From: Gottfriedia solisilvae
Lineage (GTDB): Bacteria; Bacillota; Bacilli; Bacillales; Bacillaceae_G
Direction: 5' to 3'
Length of the DNA stretch: 64,000 nucleotides
Assembly (NCBI RefSeq): GCF_002128405.1
Contig: NZ_NETJ01000001.1
Coordinates: forward strand, 496,001-560,000
Notes under the pieces: generated by a model
What the model was told of the DNA's origin: nothing
The model's database searches: none
What the model saw: the letters and a program-made list of their open reading frames with translations, nothing else
Made by a program: the position numbers and the translations under genes
Shown: in pieces, positions 42,037 to 51,344 of the stretch
Layout of the letters: every line of letters starts with the position of its first letter
Position numbering within the stretch: the stretch's first letter is position 1

Positions 42037-43314
42037 CTAAACTGAAACTGAACGTTGGTTTTCATCAACAACTGTTTGATCTACTACATCTTCTTTTGGA
42101 ACAACCTTATTTCTGGCAGGTAATAAACCTTGTGGCCTAAAAATTGCGACTAAAATTAAGATTAAACCGAATATCATTCGTTGCATTTTAGAAGGAGAAA
42201 GTGCCGATGGAATATTTAGTACTCCATCTAATGTTAATTGATTTAAATAATTCGTTACTTCTGTTAAAACTTGTAAGTTTAGGATTGTAACAAGTGAAGC
42301 TCCTAAAATTACGCCAGGTACACTACCCATTCCTCCAAGAATTACCATAACTAGAATTGTAATTGACTCTAGTAATGTAAAGTTTGTTGGATCGATGAAC
42401 ATTTGTTTCGCTGCGAATACAACTCCCATCATTCCTGAGAACGATGCACCGATTGCAAACGCAATTAATTTTGTTCTAACTAAGTGAATACCTGAAGCTT
42501 GTGCAGCAATTTCATTTTCACGAACTGCTTGCCAAGAACGTCCAAGCTTAGAGTCTTGTAATCTTGTAACTCCTAAAATAACAATCGCAAGTACGACAAG
42601 TACTACATAATAGAACTGACTTGAATCACTAATTACATACCCAAATATTGTTGGTGATGGAATTGAAGAAATACCTTGAGCTCCACCTGTAATATTTACC
42701 GGTTTATCTAAGTTATTAAATACAATTCGAATAATTTCACCAAACCCAAGTGTAACGATTGCTAAATAATCCCCTTTTACACGAAGTACTGGAATTCCTA
42801 ATAAAACGCCTGCAATCGCCGCGATAATCCCACCAATAATAATGAAAGCCCAAAATGAACTTCCAGAGAATGGTAAGAAATCTAATTTCAAGAAATTCTG
42901 TACTTGATTTGTTGAAAAAATTGCATAAGTATAAGAGCCAATCGCAAAAAATGCTACGAATCCTAAATCTAATAATCCAGCAAGTCCAACTACTACATTT
43001 AATCCAAGTGCCATGGCTACATAAATTCCAACTAGCGTCGCAACACCCATATATGATTCAAATGCAGAACCTTGTGAGGCTGCAAATGGCATTACAAGTG
43101 TAAGAATCAGAATACCGAGGCTCCATTTCAGCTTTACTGGAAAATTCGTTTTATATAATAGAAAAAGTGAAAATAAGATTAATAAAAATGCAGTTACAGA
43201 TTCTTGTAAAAGGAACAGACCTAATACTGTTACAACGATATAGGAAGTTAAGAATATTGCTTGTAGCTTATTTGACTGTTTTACTTGTGCAAATAAATTA
43301 TTCATAAGATCCAC
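42037..43314 (-). CDS. livM: Branched-chain amino acid ABC transporter permease LivM
   Basis: Inner-membrane permease of 425 residues, about ten helices. The LivM core is GLNVVVGLAGLLDLGFVAFFAIGSYTYA, VLRVKGDYLAIVTLGFGEIIRIVFNNL, LGRSWQAVRENEIAAQASGI (EAA-like coupling helix) and GGMGSVPGVILGA. Compared with E. coli LivM it has similar length and an extra soluble tail (NKVVPKEDVVDQTVVDE). One base separates it from livH. Confidence 0.93.
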   Translation of the reverse strand: MDLMNNLFAQVKQSNKLQAIFLTSYIVVTVLGLFLLQESVTAFLLILFSLFLLYKTNFPVKLKWSLGILILTLVMPFAASQGSAFESYMGVATLVGIYVAMALGLNVVVGLAGLLDLGFVAFFAIGSYTYAIFSTNQVQNFLKLDFLPFSGSSFWAFIIIGGIIAAIAGVLLGIPVLRVKGDYLAIVTLGFGEIIRIVFNNLDKPVNITGGAQGISSIPSPTIFGYVISDSSQFYYVVLVVLAIVILGVTRLQDSKLGRSWQAVRENEIAAQASGIHLVRTKLIAFAIGASFSGMMGVVFAAKQMFIDPTNFTLLESITILVMVILGGMGSVPGVILGASLVTILNLQVLTEVTNYLNQLTLDGVLNIPSALSPSKMQRMIFGLILILVAIFRPQGLLPARNKVVPKEDVVDQTVVDENQRSVSV

Positions 43315-44298
43315 CTACACTTTCTCTGCCACTGGTTTACCGAATAAACCTTCTGGCTTAAAGATTAGGACTAGAATTAAAATACCAAATGCAAATACAT
43401 CTTTATACTCTGAAGGGAAAATACCGTGTGTGATCGTTGATAAATTTGCCGCTGCAAACATTTCAATAATACCAATTAAAAATCCGCCGACCATTGCACC
43501 ACGAATATTTCCAATTCCACCTAATACAGCTGCTGTAAATGCTTTTAACCCTAAAATAAATCCGATATAAGGATCGATTGTGTTGTATTGTAAAGCAAAA
43601 AGAACACCTGTTGCCCCACCTAATGCAGAGCCAAGGAAAAATGTTAAAGAGATAACTTTATTAACATTCACTGACATTAATGATGCAGTTTCACGGTCTT
43701 GTGCTACTGCACGCATTGCTGTTCCCCATTTTGTTTTATTGATGAAGTAATCTAATGAAATCATCATTACAACTGCAACAACAAGGATAATGATCGATGC
43801 TGATTTTATTTGGGCATTTCCAAATGAGGATAAGATAGAACTAGTATTAATTTGATGTTGTCCAGCAAATAGTGATGGACCAGTAATAATGTAATTTCCT
43901 TCTTTTAATTCAGCAATAAAACGAACGATATCTTGTAATAAGAATGAAATACCGATTGCTGTAATTAATGTAATTAGTTTTGGTGCTTTACGTAGTGGTC
44001 GATATGCGACACGCTCGATTCCCATACCGAGGAAACCTGTTAATACAGAAGCAATAATTAAAACAATAGCTAATAATAATATAGCTGGTAAACTACTTAA
44101 AAAACCAAGTCCAGTAAAAGTGATTAATACTGCTGTACCAATAAATGCACCTGCCATAAATATTTCACCATGGGCAAAGTTAATCAATTCGAGTATTCCA
44201 TAAACCATTGTGTATCCTAGCGCAACAATTGCATAAACAGCCCCTAAGACAAGTCCATCAATTAATACTTGAGGCAGTGTATGGATTATTTCATTCAT
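43315..44298 (-). CDS. livH: Branched-chain amino acid ABC transporter permease LivH
   Basis: Permease of 327 residues with 8-9 helices: GAVYAIVALGYTMVYGILELINFAHGEIFMAGAF near the N terminus, coupling segment KWGTAMRAVAQDRETASLMSVNVNKVISLTFFLGSALGGATGVLF and GGIGNIRGAMVGGF. Forms the channel with LivM. ATG at 44298 with GGAGGGTAC upstream. Separated from livK by 203 bp that hold a terminator-like hairpin. Confidence 0.94.
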   Translation of the reverse strand: MNEIIHTLPQVLIDGLVLGAVYAIVALGYTMVYGILELINFAHGEIFMAGAFIGTAVLITFTGLGFLSSLPAILLLAIVLIIASVLTGFLGMGIERVAYRPLRKAPKLITLITAIGISFLLQDIVRFIAELKEGNYIITGPSLFAGQHQINTSSILSSFGNAQIKSASIIILVVAVVMMISLDYFINKTKWGTAMRAVAQDRETASLMSVNVNKVISLTFFLGSALGGATGVLFALQYNTIDPYIGFILGLKAFTAAVLGGIGNIRGAMVGGFLIGIIEMFAAANLSTITHGIFPSEYKDVFAFGILILVLIFKPEGLFGKPVAEKV

Positions 44299-44374
44299 GT
44301 ACGTACCCTCCTATAGATAGTAATATTCGTTATCTCGATTTTCAAAAACTGACATGTTTTTTACGATATTTAGA

Positions 44375-44412
44375 GAAAAAGAGTATCACGATATACGAGA
44401 TACTCTTTTCTT
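44375..44412 (-). terminator. Internal terminator/attenuator between livK and livH
   Basis: Minus strand AAAAGAGTATCTC... hairpin (AAAAGAGTATC / GATACTCTTTT) followed by TCTCT-rich DNA. Probably lets the abundant binding protein be made in excess over the membrane complex. Confidence 0.7.
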
Positions 44413-44501
44413 TCACTAACATCCTTCAACCTTCATCGTCGTTTGCAATTATTCATTGCTATCGGCTGATCGGAGGTATTTTAAGGCGCTAGCTTTACTA
44501 A

Positions 44502-45680
44502 TTATTTAGTAACTTCGCCTACTTGAGTACCAGGGTATTTAGCTTCTTTAAATGTATAGATGAATACTTTAGCGAATTTGTTGTCCCCTTTATCATCAAA
44601 GCCAACTTCAGTTACTACACCTTTATAATCTTGAATTGCACGAACAGCAGCAGCTACATCTTCACGAGATGGAGTTTTACCATCGCTATTTTCAATTGCG
44701 TCTTTTAAACCTTCTAATAATACGCCAGCTGAATCATATCCGTAAGAAGAGAAAGACTCAATGTTTTTCTTGAATTTCGCTTTATAGTCTTCTGCGAATT
44801 TTTTACCATTATCAGTTTTTAATGTATCTCCAGCTACTGAAGTGTAGTAGAAGTTTTTAACAGCATCTCCAGCGATGTCTACTAAGCCTGAAGAGTCCAT
44901 TCCATCTCCACCCATGAATGGCATATTTAATTCTTTATCACGAGCTTGTTTTAACAGAATTCCACCTTCAGCGTATAGACCACCGAAGAATACTAGATCT
45001 GGATTTTTTGCTTTAACGTTGTTTAATACTCCGTTAAAGTCTTTATCTCCAACTGAAATACCTTCTTCACCAAGAATTTCAGCACCTAATTGCTCAGCAG
45101 CCGCTTTAAATTCGTTTGCTAAACCAGTACCATAAGCAGTTTTATCTTGAATGATAAAGATTTTTTTAGCTTTTAATGTATTGACTGCGAAATCTGCTCC
45201 AGCAGGTCCTTGGAAGTCATCACGAGCACAGATACGGTTAACTACGCTTAATCCACGATCTGTTACTTCATTAGCAGTATTTGAAGGTGAAACCATTACA
45301 AGATGATCTTTTTCATATTTTACTGAAGCTGGGATCGCAACACCTGAGTTTAAGTGTCCAACAACACCTAAAATTGATTTATCAGCACCTAATTGCTCAG
45401 CATTTGCTACACCTTTCTTCGGATCTCCTTGATCATCATAAGGAACAAGCTTCAAATCAAATCCTAATTTTTTAAATGCTGCCTTTTGATCATCTAAAGC
45501 TAATTGTGCACCTAATTTGATTGAATCACCTAAAATAGCATTATTCCCAGAAAGTGGTGTATTTGTTGCAATTTTGATAACTGTATTTCCATCCTTCTCA
45601 CCGCCATTGTTACAACCAGCTAAAATACCCGCCGCTAATGATGCAGATGTTAAAATTGCAAAACCTTTTTTTAATACCAT
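44502..45680 (-). CDS. livK: Branched-chain amino acid ABC transporter substrate-binding lipoprotein
   Basis: 392-residue periplasmic-binding-type lipoprotein. Lipobox LAAGILAGC (Cys about 22) with a basic start; the mature Peripla_BP_6 domain holds IKIATNTPLSGNNAILGDSIKLGAQLALDD, GVVGHLNSGVAIPAS, ARDDFQGPAGADFAV, FIIQDKTAYGTGLANEFK and YDSAGVLLEGLKDAI. It captures Leu/Ile/Val or related amino acids outside the membrane. ATG at 45680 follows AAGGGGGAAG. First gene of livK-livH-livM-livG-livF; a CodY-like box overlaps its leader. Confidence 0.94.
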   Translation of the reverse strand: MVLKKGFAILTSASLAAGILAGCNNGGEKDGNTVIKIATNTPLSGNNAILGDSIKLGAQLALDDQKAAFKKLGFDLKLVPYDDQGDPKKGVANAEQLGADKSILGVVGHLNSGVAIPASVKYEKDHLVMVSPSNTANEVTDRGLSVVNRICARDDFQGPAGADFAVNTLKAKKIFIIQDKTAYGTGLANEFKAAAEQLGAEILGEEGISVGDKDFNGVLNNVKAKNPDLVFFGGLYAEGGILLKQARDKELNMPFMGGDGMDSSGLVDIAGDAVKNFYYTSVAGDTLKTDNGKKFAEDYKAKFKKNIESFSSYGYDSAGVLLEGLKDAIENSDGKTPSREDVAAAVRAIQDYKGVVTEVGFDDKGDNKFAKVFIYTFKEAKYPGTQVGEVTK

Positions 45681-45704
45681 TATGTACTTCCCCCTTAATA
45701 ACTT

Positions 45705-45719
45705 ATTTTTTAGAAAATT
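45705..45719 (-). promoter_or_regulatory. CodY-like box upstream of livK
   Basis: AATTTTCTAAAAAAT (minus strand) matches 13 of 15 positions of the CodY consensus AATTTTCWGAAAATT. It lies about 25 bp before the livK start. Candidate promoters further upstream: TTGAAC-17-TACAAA and TTGTTT-17-TACTAT (minus strand, about 45730-45790). The remaining gap to 45950 is AT-rich without ORFs. Confidence 0.65.
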
Positions 45720-45954
45720 TCAAATACTTAAGAAAATAGTAAGCGAAATTTTTGTATTAAACAAGTTCTTTTGGTTCAAAATATTTCGACAATTCTGTCG
45801 TTTTCTTGTTATTTTAGGAATATATTACCATTTAATAGTCAAGATTCTCCTATTTTCTTTAATTTCTAGCTATAGAAAAGCCATATTTAATCGCTATTTT
45901 CAAGTATTTTGCTCATAAAGAATAATTCTTTCTTCTATGCGACATTCTTCGACA

Positions 45955-45991
45955 AAAAAACCTATTCCAGATTTATGGAATAGGCATTTTT
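45955..45991 (-). terminator. Terminator of parEC
   Basis: Stem CCTATTCC / GGAATAGG with flanking A- and T-runs, directly after the parC stop. Confidence 0.82.
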
Positions 45992-48424
45992 TTAGTTATT
46001 TTCTTCTTTTTTGTAGCGAATGATTGTTTTAATTTCTCCTGCTTCATCTGTATCCATTATAAATGATCCGTTACTATATTGATCACTATGACGAATACCT
46101 GCAGGATCGACCATTTCAAATTGACCTGATTTACTTAAAATTGCAAACATATCATTCTCGTTAATCGTATAAACACCAATTAACTGGTGAGGATTATTTT
46201 TCAAATCTCTGATGATTTTCGCACCTCTAGTTCCTCTTGAACTTTGAGGTATTGTATCTAATTTCATTTTCTTTACTGCTGCTCGATGAGTGGCACAGAA
46301 TATATCTTTTACCGATTCCGAAACGATATCAGCTGAAACGACATAATCTTGATCTTTTAAGTTAATTCCTTTAACGCCACCAGCTCTTAGACCCTGGACA
46401 CTAATTTCGTCTACTTTAAATAACAGTGTATAACCGTTACTTGTTGCAAGTAAAACGCGGTCTGTCTCACCTGAAACGCCTGCATAAATTAATGCATCAT
46501 CATTCTTTATAGACATTCCGACAAGTGGTTTAGAATATCTCTGCACCTTTAATTGGCTAATACTTGTACGTTTCACGATACCATTTTTCGTTACAAATAA
46601 TATAAAATCTTTATTCTCTTCAAAATTATTTACAATCGTTGCAGAAAGAATAGCTTCATCACGTTCAATTGGAATGATATTGGCTATATGTTGTCCCATG
46701 TCTTTCCATCTGATATCTTGCATTTCATGTATTGGTAAATATAAATAATTCCCTTTTGAAGTAAACAAGATTAAAGTATCTGTCGTTGTACTTTCTTTTT
46801 GATAAATTAAACGATCTCCTTCTTTCATTCCATAATCCTTACCATTTGAGGCAGAATATGACCTTGGAGTTGTACGTTTAACATATCCTTCGCTTGTAAC
46901 GGTGATAATGACATCTTCTTGTGCAATAATGTCTTCTCTTACAATTTTAATTTCTTCAATTTCACCTTCGATTGTAGAACGACGATCATCAGCATATGTT
47001 TGTTTAATTTTCTTTAAATCTGTTTTAATAACTGATAAAAGCTTTGTTTCACTATTTAAAATAGTTTCTAATTGCTCTATTTTCTTGCTTAACTCTGCTG
47101 CTTCTTCTTGAAGTGCAGTGATATCTGTATTGGTTAATCGATATAACTGTAACATCACAATTGCTTCAGCTTGCTGTTCCGTAAAGCTATACTGAGCTAT
47201 TAATTTATCTTTCGCATCACGTTTATCGTTTGCTGAACGAATAGTAGAAATAACTTGATCAAGTATAGATAAAGCTTTCATTAAACCTTCTACAACATGT
47301 GCTCTAGCTTTTGCTTTTCGCAAATCATACTTTGATCTATTCGTAACAACTTCTTTTTGGTGCTCAATATACGCGTCTAAAATAGCTGGTAATGACATTT
47401 GCTTTGGCGTACGATTGTAAATCGCAACCATATTAAAGTTATATGGAATTTGAAGTTCAGTATTTTTATATAAATAATTTAAAATCGCTTCATTATTCGC
47501 ATCTTTTTTCAATTCGATAACAATGCGTAGTCCTGTGCGATCAGTCTCATCGCGAACCTCTGTAATCCCATCGACTTTTCGATCAAGTCGGACTTCATCT
47601 ATCTTTTTTACTAAATTCGCCTTATTTACCTCAGCAGGAATTTCAGTAATGATTAATGCTTGTTTCCCACCACGTATATCTTCCGTATGAACACGGCTTC
47701 TAATAATAATTTTACCTTTACCTGTTTCATACGCTTTTCTAATGCCATCGACACCTTGAATAATCCCACCTGTTGGGAAATCTGGACCATGAATAACAGT
47801 CATCAGATCATCAATAGAGCAATTTTTACGATCAATTCTCATAATTGTCGCATCAATTACCTCTCCAAGATGATGAGAAGGTATTTCTGTTGCGTAACCT
47901 GCAGAGATCCCTGTGCTTCCATTCACTAATAAATTAGGGAACATTGAAGGAAGAACAACCGGTTCCATACTTGTGTCATCAAAATTCGGAACAAATTCAA
48001 CTGTTTCTTTATCAATATCACGTAAAAGCTCACTAGCAATCGCAGATAATCTAGCTTCGGTATAACGCATTGCAGCTGGAGGATCCCCATCAATACTTCC
48101 GTTATTACCATGCATTTGAACTAATACATTTCTTAATTTCCAATCCTGACTTAAGCGTACCATTGCATCATATACTGATGTGTCCCCGTGAGGGTGGTAA
48201 TTACCGATTACATTACCAACAGTTTTTGCTGATTTACGGTAAGGCTTATCTTGTAAGTTACCTTCATAAAACATGGAGTATAAAATACGTCTTTGAACTG
48301 GCTTTAAACCATCTCTAGCATCAGGTAATGCACGTTCTTGAATAATGTATTTACTGTATCGTCCAAAACGATCTCCTAAAATATCTTCTAAAGGGATATT
48401 ATATAACTTTTCTGATGATACCAT
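45992..48424 (-). CDS. parC: DNA topoisomerase IV subunit A
   Basis: 810-residue DNA breakage-reunion subunit; with ParE it decatenates replicated chromosomes. N terminus MVSSEKLYNIPLEDILGDRFGRYSKYIIQERALPDARDGLKPVQRRILYSM, active-site Tyr about 121 in PPAAMRYTEARLS, and a C-terminal beta-pinwheel with degenerate GyrA-box-like repeats. No canonical GyrA box, as expected for ParC. The quinolone-resistance region reads YHPHGDTSVYDAMVR: Thr where S. aureus GrlA has Ser80, Asp at Glu84. Start overlaps the parE stop by one base (TGATG), so the pair is translationally coupled. Confidence 0.96.
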   Translation of the reverse strand: MVSSEKLYNIPLEDILGDRFGRYSKYIIQERALPDARDGLKPVQRRILYSMFYEGNLQDKPYRKSAKTVGNVIGNYHPHGDTSVYDAMVRLSQDWKLRNVLVQMHGNNGSIDGDPPAAMRYTEARLSAIASELLRDIDKETVEFVPNFDDTSMEPVVLPSMFPNLLVNGSTGISAGYATEIPSHHLGEVIDATIMRIDRKNCSIDDLMTVIHGPDFPTGGIIQGVDGIRKAYETGKGKIIIRSRVHTEDIRGGKQALIITEIPAEVNKANLVKKIDEVRLDRKVDGITEVRDETDRTGLRIVIELKKDANNEAILNYLYKNTELQIPYNFNMVAIYNRTPKQMSLPAILDAYIEHQKEVVTNRSKYDLRKAKARAHVVEGLMKALSILDQVISTIRSANDKRDAKDKLIAQYSFTEQQAEAIVMLQLYRLTNTDITALQEEAAELSKKIEQLETILNSETKLLSVIKTDLKKIKQTYADDRRSTIEGEIEEIKIVREDIIAQEDVIITVTSEGYVKRTTPRSYSASNGKDYGMKEGDRLIYQKESTTTDTLILFTSKGNYLYLPIHEMQDIRWKDMGQHIANIIPIERDEAILSATIVNNFEENKDFILFVTKNGIVKRTSISQLKVQRYSKPLVGMSIKNDDALIYAGVSGETDRVLLATSNGYTLLFKVDEISVQGLRAGGVKGINLKDQDYVVSADIVSESVKDIFCATHRAAVKKMKLDTIPQSSRGTRGAKIIRDLKNNPHQLIGVYTINENDMFAILSKSGQFEMVDPAGIRHSDQYSNGSFIMDTDEAGEIKTIIRYKKEENN

Positions 48425-50403
48425 CAGTCTTCGCTCCCTTCTGATTCGACCTCAACTTGTTCGTTATTTAAAATTTTATCTTCTTCATCTAAATCAAACA
48501 CAACATTTGATTCAATCCACTTACGTCTAGGCTCAACTTTATCACCCATTAGCGTAGTGACTCGACGGTCTGCTCTAGCCGCATCGTCTATTTTCACACG
48601 AATAAGCGTTCTCGTAACTGGGTCCATAGTTGTATCCCAAAGTTGGTCGGCATTCATCTCTCCAAGACCTTTATATCTTTGTAAAGTATATCCTTTACCA
48701 ACCTTCTTAATTGCATCTTGTAGATCTACTTCAGACCATGCATATTCAATTACTTCTTTTTTACCTGAACCTTTGCTCACTTTATATAAAGGTGGGAGCG
48801 CGATGTAAACCTTACCTGCTTCAACCAGAGGTTTCATATAGCGATAAAAGAATGTCAGTAAAAGTACTTGAATATGTGCTCCATCTGTATCCGCATCGGT
48901 CATGATGACAATTTTGTCGTAATTAACATCATCTATATCAAAGTCAGAGCCTACTCCTGCACCAATTGCATGAATGATTGTATTGATCTCTTCATTTTTC
49001 ATGATATCAGCTAGTTTTGCTTTTTCTGTATTGATAACTTTTCCACGTAAAGGTAGAATCGCTTGAAAACGACGATCTCGCCCTTGCTTCGCACTTCCAC
49101 CTGCTGAGTCACCCTCAACTAGGTAAAGCTCATTTTTTTGAGGATTTCGCGATTGGGCAGGCGTTAATTTTCCGCTTAATGAAGTTTCAGAACGTTTTCT
49201 TTTTTTGCCACTTCTCGCTTCTTCACGTGCTTTCCTAGCCGCTTCTCTAGCTTGAAAAGCTTTTACAGCTTTTCGCACAAGTGAAGTTGCAATATCTGGA
49301 TTTTCTTCTAAGAAATATGCAAGTTGATCAGATACGACTGAGTCTACAGCAGATCTCGCTTCACTAGTTCCTAGCTTCCCTTTCGTTTGTCCTTCGAATT
49401 GAAGTAGCTCTTCTGGAATTCTAACCGAAACGATTGCAGCTAATCCTTCACGAATATCCGCGCCTTCAAGGTTTTTATCTTTTTCTTTTAAGATATTTAC
49501 TTTTCTAGCGTACTCATTAAATGCTCTTGTAAGTGCAGTTTTTGCACCAACCTCGTGAGTTCCACCATCTTTTGTTCGAACATTGTTTACAAAAGATAGC
49601 ATTGTTTCTGAGTATCCATCATTGAACTGAAAAGAAAATTCAACCTCGATTTTATTTTGAATACCATCAAAGAATACAACCGGATGGATCGTTTCTTTTC
49701 CTTCATTTAAGTAGCTAACAAACGCTTCGATACCGTTTTCATAATAAAACTCTTCGAAAGCATCGTGACGTTCATCTTTAATTGTAATTTTTAATCCTTT
49801 TAGTAGGAATGCAGATTCTCTTAAACGCTCACATAGCGTATCAAAATTATAGTTAGTTGTACTAAATATTGTTGGGTCTGGTTTAAATGAAATCGTTGTA
49901 CCAGTTTTTTTTGATTTTCCAACGATTTCTAATGAAGTAACTGGTTTACCACCATTTTCAAATCGTTGTTTGAAAATAGATCCTTCACGATGGATTTCTA
50001 CAACAAGCCATTCTGATAATGCATTAACAACTGATGCACCAACACCGTGTAAACCACCACTTGTTTTATAGCCGCCTTGTCCGAATTTTCCACCTGCATG
50101 CAGAACAGTTAAAATGACTTCTGGGGTAGGTTTACCCATTTTATGCATCCCAGTTGGCATGCCTCGACCATGGTCTCTTACAGTTAAGCTATTATCTTTA
50201 TGTATAATCACATCTATTTGAGTTCCGTGACCAGCTAATGCTTCATCTACGGAATTATCTACGATTTCGTAAACTAAATGGTGTAGACCTCTACTATCTG
50301 TGCTACCAATGTACATTCCTGGACGTTTACGTACTGCTTCTAAACCTTCCAGTACCTGTATCGCATCTTCGTTATATGCTGTTTCATTCTTTGCCAACAC
50401 CAT
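48424..50403 (-). CDS. parE: DNA topoisomerase IV subunit B
   Basis: 659-residue GHKL ATPase subunit. N-terminal ATP site DNSVDEALAG, DHGRGMPTG, TSGGLHGVGASVVNALS; transducer; TOPRIM domain with EGDSAGGSAKQGRDR and DADTDGAHIQ (metal Glu/Asp); C-terminal QRYKGLGEMNADQLW. Short N-terminal extension and GxGGxH type of ParE rather than GyrB. At the start, AAAGGAGAA is followed by ATG GTG TTG; ATG 50403 is 3 nt away, TTG 50397 better spaced, so the true N terminus may be (M)AKNETAYNED. Promoter with LexA-like box upstream. Confidence 0.95.
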   Translation of the reverse strand: MVLAKNETAYNEDAIQVLEGLEAVRKRPGMYIGSTDSRGLHHLVYEIVDNSVDEALAGHGTQIDVIIHKDNSLTVRDHGRGMPTGMHKMGKPTPEVILTVLHAGGKFGQGGYKTSGGLHGVGASVVNALSEWLVVEIHREGSIFKQRFENGGKPVTSLEIVGKSKKTGTTISFKPDPTIFSTTNYNFDTLCERLRESAFLLKGLKITIKDERHDAFEEFYYENGIEAFVSYLNEGKETIHPVVFFDGIQNKIEVEFSFQFNDGYSETMLSFVNNVRTKDGGTHEVGAKTALTRAFNEYARKVNILKEKDKNLEGADIREGLAAIVSVRIPEELLQFEGQTKGKLGTSEARSAVDSVVSDQLAYFLEENPDIATSLVRKAVKAFQAREAARKAREEARSGKKRKRSETSLSGKLTPAQSRNPQKNELYLVEGDSAGGSAKQGRDRRFQAILPLRGKVINTEKAKLADIMKNEEINTIIHAIGAGVGSDFDIDDVNYDKIVIMTDADTDGAHIQVLLLTFFYRYMKPLVEAGKVYIALPPLYKVSKGSGKKEVIEYAWSEVDLQDAIKKVGKGYTLQRYKGLGEMNADQLWDTTMDPVTRTLIRVKIDDAARADRRVTTLMGDKVEPRRKWIESNVVFDLDEEDKILNNEQVEVESEGSED

Positions 50404-50432
50404 TTCTCCTTTCCATATTACACCTTACATAA

Positions 50433-50451
50433 GAACATCCGTTCCATTATA
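50433..50451 (-). promoter_or_regulatory. parE promoter with LexA (DinR)-like box
   Basis: Minus strand TGATATAAT (extended -10, 50446-50454) followed two bases later by GAACGGATGTTC (50433-50444), a GAAC-N4-GTTC dyad matching the Bacillus LexA operator core. Position just after the -10 suits repression. Confidence 0.65.
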
Positions 50452-50629
50452 TCATATACCGGATTAAAATGTTTCTTCTAATCGTTCATGTTAATGGTTT
50501 TTTCGTTAACTTACAAGTCGTTGAAGAAAAAAATAGTTAAATTGTCCTTTTTTTTATCGTCATTTTTTTAAATAGTTTAAATTTTTAAATCTTTCTAATA
50601 TCATCGTATATTCTCTTTAGAAACTAAAA

Positions 50630-50832
50630 ACTCACTGGGTTACAGTGAGTTCATAGTAGACAAAATATTAGAAAATAGACATTCAGACTAATTGAAAACG
50701 CTTGTCTTTCGAGGTGTGCAGGCTGGTGAGGAGCGGAGTTACCTTAGACGGTAATGAGCACCGCAGACAGACGAAACAACGAAGAAAGCGAGCGTTTGTC
50801 TATAGTCTGAACTCACTGGGTTACAGTGAGTT
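50630..50832. repeat. MITE-like insert bracketed by a duplicated 22-bp terminator hairpin
   Basis: An identical 22-bp hairpin sequence (8-bp stem ACTCACTG / CAGTGAGT) occurs at 50630-50651 and 50811-50832. Between them lies a 159-bp insert with imperfect terminal inverted repeats TTCAGACTA...TAGTCTGAA (50684-50692 and 50803-50811), AAACGCTTGTC / GAGCGTTTGTC, and a GC-rich core (GAGGAGCGGAGTTACC, ACGAAACAACGAAGAAAGCG) resembling a common Bacillus intergenic repeat. Only the outer sides carry T-tracts. The original single bidirectional terminator behind yneT appears to have been split and copied. No ORF is inside. 50452-50629 is AT-rich and empty. Confidence 0.7.
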
Positions 50833-50838
50833 TTCGTT

Positions 50839-51249
50839 CTATCTTGTCATAGCATGTTCTACTTTAATACAACGATTCATAATAACTGTTTTGCCATTAG
50901 CTTTTAGTAGTTCATAGGCTTCTTCATTTTCTATACCTAGTTGTGCAAAGAACACATCACAATCTATTTTTAGAAAATCCTCTGCAACCGGCAAAAGATG
51001 CTCTGGTCTTCTAAAAACATTTACAATATCTACTTTTTCTTTAAGATCTAATAAACTTGGTACTGCTTTTTCTCCTAACACAGTGTCAACTGTAGGATTA
51101 ACTGGGATGATTTTATAACCAGCGTCTTGCATTGCTTTACTTACCATGTAAGACGTTTTAGAGGAATCCGCTGAAAGTCCAACTACTGCAATAACTTTAC
51201 TGTTCTTTAGAATTTGGCCTATTTCTTCTCTAGATGGGTATTTACTCAT
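50839..51249 (-). CDS. yneT: CoA-binding protein YneT/YccU
   Basis: 136-residue Rossmann-fold CoA_binding domain protein: GQILKNSKVIAVVGLSADSSKTSYMVSKAMQDAGYKIIPVNPTVDTVLGEKAVPSL, then VDIVNVFRRPEHL and FAQLGIENEEAYELLKANGKTVIMNRCIKVEH, the succinyl-CoA-synthetase-like fold. Location next to parE agrees with the B. subtilis yneT position. Function is unknown; CoA binding is family knowledge. Confidence 0.92.
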   Translation of the reverse strand: MSKYPSREEIGQILKNSKVIAVVGLSADSSKTSYMVSKAMQDAGYKIIPVNPTVDTVLGEKAVPSLLDLKEKVDIVNVFRRPEHLLPVAEDFLKIDCDVFFAQLGIENEEAYELLKANGKTVIMNRCIKVEHAMTR

Positions 51250-51276
51250 TATCTAATCACCCTTTCATTTACATAA

Positions 51277-51307
51277 ATAAGCGAAAAGAGCAATCTCTTC
51301 GCTTATT
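51277..51307 (-). terminator. Hairpin downstream of htrA
   Basis: AATAAGCGAA / TTCGCTTATT, 11-nt loop; the U-tract on the minus strand is weak (TTATTTATG). Confidence 0.5.
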
Positions 51308-51344
51308 CGTTATATATTCATCTTATTTTGTAAAAAATTTCCTG

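Noticed and set aside
45730-45950. T-box or other riboswitch upstream of livK
   Set aside because: No AGGGTGGNACCGCG sequence or other conserved elements; only short weak palindromes.
50691-50706. TGAAAACGCTTGTC as a CcpA cre site
   Set aside because: Lies inside the repeat element between convergent or terminator signals; not near a promoter.
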